Below are positions 12,924 to 21,003 of a stretch of 21,420 bases of DNA, piece by piece. Source of the DNA: Penium margaritaceum (taxonomy: Eukaryota; Streptophyta; Zygnematophyceae; Desmidiales; Peniaceae). The stretch lies in the NCBI GenBank assembly GCA_023375785.1, contig SZWC01001617.1, positions 213,216 through 234,635 of the forward strand. Direction: 5' to 3'. Numbering within the stretch: position 1 is the first letter of the stretch; every line of letters starts with the position of its first letter. Position numbers and translations under genes: made by a program. The notes beneath the pieces were generated by a model. The model searched no databases. It was not told where the DNA came from and worked only from the letters and a program-made list of their open reading frames with translations.

Positions 12924-12939
12924 GTTTATGTGCATAAAC
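12924..12939. repeat. Perfect 7-bp inverted repeat inside the array
   Basis: GTTTATG (12924-12930), spacer TG, CATAAAC (12933-12939). The right arm is the reverse complement of the normal unit sequence, so for a few bases the array runs backwards before resuming forward with TTTATGCAC. This is the only such turn I noticed in 18.86 kb. Confidence 0.75.
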
Positions 12940-14691
12940 TTTATGCACAAAGTTTATGAAAAATGTTTATGCACAAATTTTATGCAAAACGTTTATGCAC
13001 AAAGTTCATGCACAAAGTTTATGCACAAAGTTTATGCACAAAGTTTATGCACAAAGTATATGAAAAACGTTTATGCACAATGTTTATTCTCAAATTTTAT
13101 GCACAAAGTTTTATGCACAAAGTTTATGCAAAATGTTTATGCACAATTTTGATGCACAAAGGTTATGCACAAAGGTTATGCACAAAGTTTATGCACAAAG
13201 TTTATGCACATATTTTATGCACAAAGTTTATGAACATATTTTATGCACAAAGTTTATGCACAAAGTTTATGCACAAAGTTTATGCACAAAATTTATCCTT
13301 AAAAATTATGCACACACTTTATGCACAACGTTTCCACATGAAGTTTATGCACAAACGTTATGCACAAATGTTATGCACAAAGTTTATGCACAATATTTAT
13401 GCACAACGTTTGTGCACAATGTTTATGGACAACGTTTGTGCAAAAATGTTATGCACAAAGTTTATGCACAAAGTTTATGCACAAAGTTTATGCACAAATT
13501 GTATGCACAAATTGTATGCATAAATTTTATGCACAAAGGTTATAGACAACGTTTGTGCACAAAGGTTTTGCATAAATGTTATGCACAAATTTTATGCAAG
13601 ACTTTTATGCACAATGTTCATGCACAAAGTTTATGCACAAGGTTTATGCACAAAGTTTATGCACAAAGTTTATGCACAACGTTTATGGACAAAGTTTCTG
13701 CACAAATATTTTGCACAAATTTTATGCACAACGTTTCTACACAAATTTTATGCACAAAGTTTATGCACAAATGTTATGCACAATATGTATGCACAAAGTT
13801 TGTGCACAATTTTTATGGACAACGTTTGTGCACAACGTTTTTGCACAAAGCTTATGCACAAAGTTTATGCACAAAGTTTATGCAAAAAGTTTATGCACAA
13901 CGTTTATGCACAAATTTTATGCCCAAAGTTTATGCACAACGTTTATGCACAAATGTTATGCAAAATGGTTACGCACAATGTTTATGCACAAAGGTTTATG
14001 CACAAAGTTGATGCACAAAGTTTATGCACAATGTTTATGCACAACGTATTTGCACAAAGGTTCTGCAAAACATTTATGCGGATTTTTTATGCACAAAGTT
14101 TATGCACAAAGTTTATGCACAATGTTTATGCACAAAGTTTATGCACAAATTTTATGCACAACGTTTATGCACAACGTTTATCCAAAAAGTTTATGCACAA
14201 AGTTCATGCACAAAGTTTCTGCACGAAGTTTCTGCACAAAGTTTATGCACAACGTTTATGCACATAGTTTATGCAAAATGTTTATGCACAAAATTTATGG
14301 AAAACATTTATGCACAAAGTTCATGCACAACGGTTATGCACAAACTTAATGCACAAAGTTTATGCAAAACGTTTATGCACAAAGTTTATGCACAAAGTTT
14401 ATGCACAACGGTTATGCAAAACGTTCATGCACAATGTTAATGCACAAATTTTATGCACGAATTTTATGCACAAAGGTTATTCACAAAGTTTATGCACAAA
14501 GGTTATGCACAAAGTTTATGCAGAAAGGTTTTGCAGAACGTTTATGCACAACTTTTATGCACAACGTTTATGCACAAAGTTTATGCCCAAAGTTGATGCA
14601 CAGAGTTTGTGCACAAAGTATATGCACAAAGTTTATGCACAATGTTTATGCACAAAGTTTATGCACAAAGTTTATGCACAAAGGTTATGCA

Positions 14692-14955
14692 CAAGTTTTA
14701 TGCTCAACCTTTATGGACAAAGATGTGGACAACATTTATGCACAAAGTTCCTGCACAAAGTTTATGCACAAAGTTTATGCGCAAAGTTTGTTCACAAAGT
14801 TTATGCACAAAGTTTATGCAAAACTTTTATGCACAACGTTTATGCACAAAGTTTATGCACAATTTCTTATGCACAACGTTTAGGCACAAAGGTTTTACAC
14901 AATGTTCATGCACAATATTTTGCACAACGTTTGTGCACAAAGTCTATGCACAACG
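14692..14955 (+). repeat. Satellite segment duplicated 3.0 kb away, copy II
   Basis: Partner of 11685-11950 at offset about 3006. It carries the same rare CTCAAC, TTAGGCA and ATATTTTGCAC units in the same order. Diverged positions include TTTATGGAC and GATGTGGAC units at 14711-14729 that copy I lacks. Confidence 0.7.
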
Positions 14956-15301
14956 TTTGTGCTCAACATTTATGCACAAAGTTTATGCACAAAATTTATG
15001 CACAACATTTATGCACAAAGTTTATGCACAAATTGTATGCACAGAGTTTATGCACAACGTTTATGCACCAAGTTTATGCAGAAATTTTATGCACAATGTT
15101 TATGCACAAAGTTTATGCACAAAGCTTATGAACAAATTTTGTGCACAAAGTTAATGCACAAAGTTTGTGCAAAACGTTTATGCACAAAGTTTATGCACAA
15201 AGTTTTTGCACAAAGTTTATGCACAAAGTTAATGCACAGGGGTTATGCACAGAGTTTATGCACAAATTTTAGGCACAACGTTTATGCACAAAGTTTATGC
15301 A

Positions 15302-15866
15302 AAATATTTGCACACAAAGTTCGTGCACAACGTTCATGCAGAACGTTAGATCACAAAGTTTACGCACAAAGTTTATGCACAATGTTTATGCACAAAGTTT
15401 ATGCACAAGGTTTATGCACAACGTTTATGCACAAGGCTTATGCACTGAGTTTGTGCACAACGTTTATGCACAAAATTTATGCACAAAGTTTATGCACAGA
15501 GGTTATGCACAATGTTTATGTTCAAAGTTTATGCACAAAGTTTATGCACGATGTTTATGCACAACGTTTATGCACAAAATTTGTGCACAACACTTGTGCA
15601 CAAAGTTAATGCACAACGTATGTGCACAAAGTTTATTCACAAAGTTTATGCACAAAGTTTATGCACAAAGGTTCTGCAAAAAGTTTATGCACAAAGTCTA
15701 TACACAAAATTTATGCACAAATTTTATGCACAAAGTCTATGGACAAAGTTTATGCACAAAGAAAAAGGACAAAGTTTACACAAAACGTTTCTGCACAACA
15801 TTTATGCACAACGTTTAGGCACAACGTTTATGCACAAATTCTATCCACAGTATTTAAAAACAGAGT
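15302..15866 (+). repeat. A-type higher-order block, A6
   Basis: Matches A1 rather than A2: AATATTTGCACAC (15303), a GATCAC unit (about 15348), AAGGCTTATGCACTGAG (about 15433), TTAATGCACAACGTATGTG (about 15606), AGTCTATGGACAAAG (15734), GAAAAAGGAC (about 15761), TTTAAAAACAGAG (about 15853). The CACTGAG variant is shared with A1 only. Confidence 0.8.
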
Positions 15867-16029
15867 TTGTGCACAAATTTTATGCACAACGTTTGTGCAC
15901 AAAGTTTATGCACAAAGTTTATGCACAACGTTTCTGCACAAAGTTTATGCACAAAGTTTATGCAAAAAGTTTATGCACAAAGTTTATGCGCAAAGTTTAG
16001 TCACAACGTTTATGCACAAAGTTTATGCA

Positions 16030-16540
16030 CAATATTTACGCACAAAGTTTGTGCACAAAGTTTATGCACAACGTTTGATCACAATGTTTGCGCACAAAGT
16101 TTATGCACAACGTTTATGCACAAATTTTATGCACAAAGTTTATGCACAACGTTTATGCACAAGGCTTATGCACAGAGTTTGTGCATAACATTTATGCACA
16201 AAGTTTATGCACAAAGTTTATGCACAACGTTTATGCACAAAGTTTATGCACAACGTTTATGCACAAAATTTGTGCACAAAGTTCATGCACAACGTATGTG
16301 CACAAAGTTTATTCACAAAGTTTATGCACAAAGTTTATGCACAAAGTTTCTGCACAAAGTTTATGCACAAAGTCTATGCACAAAATTTATGCACAACGTT
16401 TAGGCACAAAGTCTATGGACAAAGTCTATGAACAAAGGAAAAGCACAAAGTTTACGCAAAACGTTTCTGCACAACATTTATGCACAAAGTTTATGCACAA
16501 TGTTTATGCACAAAGTTTATGCACAATATGTATAAACAGA
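16030..16540 (+). repeat. A-type higher-order block, A7
   Basis: Near copy of A2 at constant offset 14709: AATATTTACGCAC (16031), TTTGATCACAATG (about 16074), AAGGCTTATGCACAGAG (about 16161), TTCATGCACAACGTATGTG (about 16280), AGTCTATGGACAAAG (16410), GGAAAAGCAC (about 16437), a GTATAAACAGAG unit (about 16530). It follows A6 by 676 bp at the TCTATGG marker, against 690 bp between A1 and A2. Confidence 0.85.
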
Positions 16541-18181
16541 GTTTATGCACAAATTTTATGCACACAGTTTATGCACAAAGTATATGCACAAAGATTATGC
16601 ACAAAGTTTATGCACAACGTTTATGCACAAAGTTTATGCACAAAGTTTATGAACAAAGCTTATGCACAAAGATTATGCACAAAGTTTCAGCACACATTTT
16701 CTGCACAACGTTTATGCACAAAGTTTGTGAAAAAAGTTTATGCACATAGTTTATGCACAAAGTTTGTGCACAAACTTTATGCACAAAGTTTGTGCACAGA
16801 GTTTATGCCCAACTTTTATACACGAAGGTTATGCATGAATTATATGTACAAATTTTATGCACAATTTGTATGCACAAAGTTAATGCACAACGTTTGTGTA
16901 CCAACTTTATGCACAAAGTTTATGCACAAAGTTTTTGCACAAAGATTTTGCACAAAGTTTATGCATAAATTTTTTGCACAAAGTTTATGCACAAAGTTTA
17001 TGCACAAAGTTTATGCACAAAGTTTATGCAGAAAGTTTCTGCACATTGTTTATGCACAAATTTTATGCACAACGTTTATGCACAAAGTTTATGCACAAAG
17101 TTTATGCACAAAGCTTATGCACAAAGTTTATGAACAAAGTTTTTGCACAATGTTTATGCAAAACGTTTGTGCAAAACTTTTATGCACAACGTGTATGCAC
17201 AAAGTTTATGCACAAAGTTTATGCACAAACTTTATGCACAAAGTTTATGCACAAAGTTTATGCACATAGGTTTTGCACAAAGTTTATGCACAAACGTTAT
17301 GCACAAAGTTTATGCACAAAGTTTATGCACAACGTTTATGCACAAAGTGTATGCACAAAGTTAGTGCACAAAGTTTACGCACAACGTTTGTGCACAACGT
17401 TTATGCACAAAGTTTATGCACAAAGTTTATGCACAAAGTTTATGCACAAAGTTTATGCACAAAGTTTATTCAAAACATTTATGCACAAAAGGTATGCACA
17501 AATATTATGCACAAATTTTATGCATAAAGTTGATGCACAATGCTTATGCACAAAATCTATGCACAAAGTTTATGCACAAATTTATGCACAAAGTTTATGC
17601 ACAATGTTTATGCACAAAGTTTATGCACAAAATTTATGCACAAAGTTTATGCACAAAGTTTATGCACAAAGGTTTTGCACAATTTTTCTGCACAAACTTT
17701 ATGCACAATGTTTATGCACAAAGTTTATGCACAACGTTTATGCACAAACTTTATGCACAAAGTTTGTGCACAATATTTATGCACAACGTTTGTGCACAAA
17801 GTTTACGCACAAATTTTATGCACAAATTTTATGCACAGAGTTTATGCACAATGTTTATGCACAAAGTTTATGCACAAAATTTATGCACAACGTTTATGCA
17901 CAAAGTTTATGCACAAAGTCTATGCACAAATGTTATGCACAATATTTATGCACAACGTTTATGCACAATGTTTAAGCACAAAGTTTATGCACAAATTTTA
18001 TTCACAAATGTTATGCACAAAGTTTATGCACAAAGTTTATGCACAAAGTTTATGCACAAAATGTATGCACAGAGTTTTTGCACAACTTTTTTGCACAACG
18101 TTTATGCACAAAGTTTATGCACAACTTTTATGCACCAAGTTTATGCACAAAGTTTATGCATGGAGTTTATGCACAATGTTT

Positions 18182-18570
18182 ATGCACAAAGCTTATGCAA
18201 AACGTTTATGCACAACGTTTATGCACAAAGTTTATGCACAAATTTTGTGCACAAAGTCAATGCGCAACGTTTGTGCACAAAGTTTATGCAGAAAGTTTAC
18301 GCAAAACGTTTATGCACAAAGTTGCTGCACAAAGTTCATGCACAAAGTGTATGCACAAAGTTTATGCAAAACGTTTATCCACAAAGTCTATGGACAAAGT
18401 TTATGCACAAAAAAAGAGCACAAAGTTTACACACAAAGTTTCTGCACAAAACATATGCATAAATTGTATGCACAAAGTTTATGCACAATGTTTATGCACA
18501 AAGTTTATACACAAAGTTTAGGCACAACGTTTATGCACAAACTTTATCCATAATATTTATGCACAAAGTC
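18182..18570 (+). repeat. A-type higher-order block, A8
   Basis: Partner of A3: GTCAATGCGCAACG (about 18256), GTTGCTGCAC (about 18320), AGTCTATGGACAAAG (18385), an AAAAAGAGCAC unit (about 18411) and TTTAGGCACAACG (about 18518). It lies about 300 bp before the array edge. Confidence 0.75.
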
Positions 18571-18860
18571 TGTGCACAAAGTCTATGCACAAAGTTTATG
18601 CACATAGTTTATGCACAAAGTTTATGCACAAAGGGTATGCCCCAATTTTATGCACAAACTTTATGCACAAATTTTATGCACAAAGTTTATGCACAAATTG
18701 TATGCAAAACGTTTATGCACAAAGTTTAGTCACAAAGTTTATGCACAAAGTGTATGCACAAAGTTTATGCACAACGTTTATGCACAACGTTTAGGCACAA
18801 AGTTCATGCACAAAGTTTATGCACAACGTTTATGCACAAACTTTATGCACAACGTTTATG

Positions 18861-19051
18861 TGTTGAATACGACGGGGTGAGGGGTGAGCGGAGAAGATTG
18901 AGGTGAAAAGTTAGAACTGAAATGAGTCACAACAACAAGACAAAGAGTACGCGGGTGAGGCCTCTCACATGAGAGGACAACCACCTCGCCCACCAATAAT
19001 TTGCGTCGCATGCAGACTTGAGCCTGACCACTCCCTTTTCTGGAAATACAC
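18861..19051. other. Junction sequence, no gene or satellite seen
   Basis: About 190 bp of unremarkable mixed-composition sequence directly after the array edge. The satellite stops inside a unit and is followed by TGTTGAATACGACGGGG. No terminal inverted repeat, poly-A tail, target-site duplication or tRNA is visible. It contains one perfect inverted repeat (18961-18976), listed separately. Confidence 0.6.
18961..18976. repeat. Short perfect inverted repeat
   Basis: CCTCTCA, spacer CA, TGAGAGG: 7-bp arms with a 2-bp loop. It resembles the CCTCTCACACGATGG segment at 19427-19443 and may be an outlying, decayed member of the 182-bp repeat family. No function can be assigned. Confidence 0.6.
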
Positions 19052-19060
19052 CTAACAGCT

Positions 19061-19077
19061 CCCGTGTGAACAACGGG
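19061..19077. repeat. Hairpin CCCGT/ACGGG in the 182-bp repeat
   Basis: CCCGT at 19061-19065 and ACGGG at 19073-19077 with a 7-base loop, followed by TCTCGC. One of six hairpin-capable sites in this repeat block. Confidence 0.5.
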
Positions 19078-19162
19078 TCTCGCTGTTGCTTGGACATACA
19101 ACGTTCAACACGACCATGCAAGCAAAAAGTAGAACACGTGAAAGGCTACGTGCTCTAACTAT

Positions 19163-19189
19163 GGCTCCCGCACAGCGACGGGTCTCGCC
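19163..19189. repeat. Hairpin GGC..CCCG/CGGG..GCC, copy 1
   Basis: CCCG at 19167-19170 pairs with CGGG at 19179-19182. The outer GGC (19163-19165) can pair with GCC (19187-19189). The stretch is repeated unchanged through the GGGTCTCGCC end 182 bp downstream. Confidence 0.5.
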
Positions 19190-19234
19190 ATAAACATCAC
19201 AATGTTTAACATGACTATAGAAGCGGAGGGTGAG

Positions 19235-19263
19235 GAGACCCGTATGCCTCTTGTATGGGTCTC
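19235..19263. repeat. Hairpin GAGACCC/GGGTCTC
   Basis: Perfect 7-bp arms at 19235-19241 and 19257-19263 with a 15-base loop. This is the strongest inverted repeat in the block, formed because the left element here reads GAGACCC rather than GCTCCC. Confidence 0.6.
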
Positions 19264-19344
19264 GCTGTTGCTTAGGTCAACAGCGTTCAATATGACTATG
19301 CAAGCAGAATCTACTGCATGCGGAATGCGACGTGCTCTAAGTGT

Positions 19345-19371
19345 GGCTCCCGCACAGCGACGGGTCTCGCC
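19345..19371. repeat. Hairpin GGC..CCCG/CGGG..GCC, copy 2
   Basis: Identical in the stem to the copy at 19163-19189, exactly 182 bp downstream. CCCG at 19349-19352 and CGGG at 19361-19364. Confidence 0.5.
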
Positions 19372-19473
19372 AACAATATCACAATGGTGAACATGACTAG
19401 AGAAGCGGAGGTTCATGAGACCAAAATGCCTCTCACACGATGGTGCGTCTCATAAGTTCACTACCTCTCAATG

Positions 19474-19497
19474 GGCTCCCAATGCAGAATGGGTCTC
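19474..19497. repeat. Hairpin CCCA/TGGG in the 182-bp repeat
   Basis: GGCTCCC at 19474-19480. CCCA at 19478-19481 pairs with TGGG at 19490-19493, followed by TCTC. The fourth pair is A-T where the other copies have G-C. Confidence 0.45.
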
Positions 19498-19545
19498 ACC
19501 ACACGAATGATGCAAGAAAGGGCAAGGTAAGGTCACACTAAACTC

Positions 19546-19569
19546 GGCTCCCACACGATGGTGGGTCTC
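19546..19569. repeat. Hairpin CCCAC/GTGGG in the 182-bp repeat
   Basis: GGCTCCC at 19546-19552. CCCAC at 19550-19554 pairs with GTGGG at 19561-19565, a 5-bp stem with a 6-base loop, followed by TCTCG. It is the last recognisable member of the family. Confidence 0.5.
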
Positions 19570-19590
19570 GTCGTTACAACAGATTAGCAA

Positions 19591-20990
19591 TGCAAGAGCA
19601 GGAGGAGAGGAGGATGTGACAACCACGGGGTGGAGAAGGGGGTCATGGGATAAGGAGCTCAGTGGTAGATAAGAAGAGCATGGTGGCGTCGTCAATGACC
19701 GCTTGAAGGGAATCAAGGGACAAGGTGGAAATGTAGGATTTGGTGAGGCCGTAGGCAGCGAGGATGGTAGGAAAGCATCGGATGAGGGTGATGAGCCGAT
19801 GATGAAGGTCGCTGAGGACAGGAGAAGGATCGGATGAGGCAGGCAAGGGCAAAGGCGTAGGGGGGGGCAATGGAGAAGGAGGAGGGTCAAGGGAACGACG
19901 TTGTCGTTGACGGAACCGCTTGCGAGCACGCGTAGACAACGACGGAGGAGGGACAAGAGGCTATAGAGTGGGAGGAGGGGGAGGGGAAGGCAAAGAACGA
20001 GGATCAGGAACTGGAGGGGTGCGAGGAGAGGACAAGGAGGACGTGGGAGAGGTGGGGAGTGAAAGGCCATCGGAGAGGGAGGTGGAGGAGCCAGAGGAGG
20101 GCGAGCGAGCGGCCGGCGGAGATGAGGGGAAGGGGACCGGTGGGTTGGAGGTGGAGGTGGAGGGTGTGGGGCAGGGAAGGGAAGTGGAGGGGGTGGCAAG
20201 ACGGGGAGAGAGGGGGAGGAGGTGGAGGACGGAGGAAGGGAGGGGCAGAGTGGATGTAGGCGGAGACAACGGTGATGAGAGGGGAATTCTGGAGGGGGAG
20301 GAGGGAGAGGAGGTGGCCGAAAGGAGAGCGGTGGGGAAGGCACAAGATGAGGGTGGGGGGATGGTTGGACAAGGGGAGGGGAGCATAGGAGAGAAGGAAG
20401 GGACAACAGTGAGGGAACGAAGGAGGAGGTCAGCAGCATCGGGAGAGAGGGCGCATGCGCGAGGAGGCGCGGACGTGAGACGAATGACATCGGTGAGAAC
20501 ATGAACGGCGCGAAGCAACGGGGGAGGACACGCTGACGCATGAACAGCAGCGAGACTGGCAACTTGAGCAGCGAAGGCGGGAAGACGCGGGAGGAGAGAA
20601 TGAGGAGACAACGACACAGGGGAAACCTGGTGGAGGCCGCGAGGCACCCACAAGGGAGGGCGACACGGACAACACTACCATGCATGCCCGGGAGCGGCAC
20701 AATAGAAGCAAAGGAGCGGAGAAGAAGGAACGGACGCAGACAAACGGGGGCCACAAGCACAGGGAGGAATAGGGGCTGGTATGAAAGAGGGGTTGGAATG
20801 AAGACTGGAGGACAAGGGAAGAGGTAAGGGGAAGGCCAAGGACGGGGCAAAGGCGGGCAACAAGAGGAGGGGGGGCAGAGGAGAGGGACCGGAGGGCGAC
20901 ATGACAAGCAACAACAAAGGGGAATGCCAGACAGAGAGGAGGCCGAGAGCAAGAGAAGGAGAGAAAGAAAGAGGTAGGAGGGATGTAAAT
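19591..20990. other. Purine-biased low-complexity region, no confident gene
   Basis: The plus strand is rich in GGAGG, GGGGAG and GAGGTGGAGG runs, with many G-runs of three or more, notably 19859-19866 and 20140-20230. Because the minus strand is C/T-rich it rarely contains a stop codon. Several overlapping minus-strand frames are therefore open for 100-490 codons with Pro/Ser/Leu-rich translations, and the plus strand gives a Gly/Glu/Arg-rich one at 19920-20504. None shows a recognisable domain, and the longest (minus, 20952-19468) has no ATG before 20685. Decayed genic or intergenic sequence is equally possible. Confidence 0.6.
19643..20674 (-). pseudogene. Possible decayed Pro/Ser-rich exon
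   Basis: I do not recognise this sequence. In one minus-strand frame two stretches look less like simple repeat than the rest. About 20590-20480 encodes a helix-like Ala/Val/Leu-rich stretch that includes LLRAVHVLTDVIRLTSAPP. About 19830-19646 encodes a mixed-composition end that includes LITLIRCFPTILAAYGL and LSLDSLQAVIDDA. They are in the same frame, joined by a long Pro/Ser/Thr-rich linker. An in-frame TAG at 19961-19963 and another at 20675-20677 interrupt the frame; the final stop at 19643-19645 is TGA. No ATG start, splice pattern or domain supports a functional gene. Alternatives are a chance opening in C/T-rich DNA, or an exon whose linker is really intronic. Confidence is low. Confidence 0.2.
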
Positions 20991-21003
20991 GCCGATAGTG
21001 ACA

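Larger units (their letters stand above)
1..18860 (+). repeat. 13-bp satellite array, unit TTTATGCACAAAG
   Basis: Head-to-tail tandem repeat of a 13-bp unit, all in one orientation, starting before the window and ending in mid-unit (TTTATG) at 18860; about 1450 units. I read one stretch unit by unit (1209-1559). All 27 units there are exactly 13 bp, 8 match the consensus exactly, and 19 keep the core TTATGCACA. The last three bases are AAG in 13 units, ACG in 7, and scattered variants in the rest. Occasional 12- or 14-bp units shift the phase, for example near 1131, 2644, 4230, 5488, 6840, 6960 and 17575. The forward strand of the unit holds no stop in any frame, while the reverse complement has a TAA. 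Long forward ORFs are therefore automatic and are not annotated as genes. The scale and uniform orientation indicate satellite DNA of a nuclear chromosome; centromeric or subtelomeric location is inference. Confidence 0.97.
15240..18860 (+). repeat. Large duplicated satellite block, copy II, ending at array edge
   Basis: Second copy of the block at about 480-3943, 14.7-14.9 kb away. Even irregular units match: both copies have a length-shifted 12-bp unit just after the AATGCTTATGCAC marker (near 2644 and near 17575), which argues for descent from one duplication. Homology continues to within about 75 bp of the array edge at 18860 (equivalent to 3943 in copy I). Copy I continues as satellite beyond that point, whereas copy II is replaced by unrelated sequence. 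Confidence 0.85.
19052..19580 (+). repeat. Decayed 182-bp tandem repeat
   Basis: Several features recur at exactly 182 bp: GGGTCTCGCTGTTGCTT at 19075 and 19257; GGCTCCCGCACAGCGACGGG at 19163 and 19345; AACATGACTA at 19208 and 19390. The first full period is about 19064-19245 and the second about 19246-19427. A third, more diverged and rearranged one follows to about 19580, with indels. Adjacent repeats differ by many substitutions, so the array is old. The theme of every sub-block is a CTCCC or GACCC run followed by GGGTCTC. Confidence 0.85.

Noticed and set aside
1..18860. CRISPR array
   Set aside because: The repeats are contiguous 13-bp units with no unique spacers between them, and no cas genes are present.
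1..18860. Bacterial or plasmid replication origin built from DnaA boxes
   Set aside because: The array is far too large and uniform for an origin. No dnaA, dnaN, rep or par gene or AT-rich unwinding element is present, and the flank looks eukaryotic. Only the consensus match is reported, as a finding.
1..18860. Telomeric repeat
   Set aside because: The unit lacks the G-rich strand typical of telomeres, is heavily diverged, and ends internally against other sequence.
28..18880. Dozens of long forward ORFs of up to 550 codons encoding MHKVYAQSLCTKF-type repeats
   Set aside because: They follow from a 13-bp unit with no forward stop in any frame. All three frames are open at once and overlap each other, and no promoter, non-repeat domain or unique terminus is seen.
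19159..19416. Overlapping 60-85 codon ORFs on both strands
   Set aside because: They lie inside the 182-bp tandem repeat on opposite strands, and no family is recognised.
18861..19580. tRNA, 5S rRNA or SINE-like element
   Set aside because: The GGGTCTC and GGCTCCC boxes looked promising. However, no cloverleaf, A/B box pair at proper spacing, or poly-A tail can be assembled.
19920..20504. 194-codon plus-strand Gly/Glu/Arg-rich ORF
   Set aside because: Its composition mirrors the GGA/GAG purine bias. There is no recognisable motif and it overlaps open frames on the other strand.
19468..20952. 494-codon minus-strand ORF, Pro/Ser/Leu-rich
   Set aside because: It has no ATG until 20685, no domain and low complexity throughout. 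It runs into the 182-bp repeat and competes with two other equally open frames in C/T-rich DNA.
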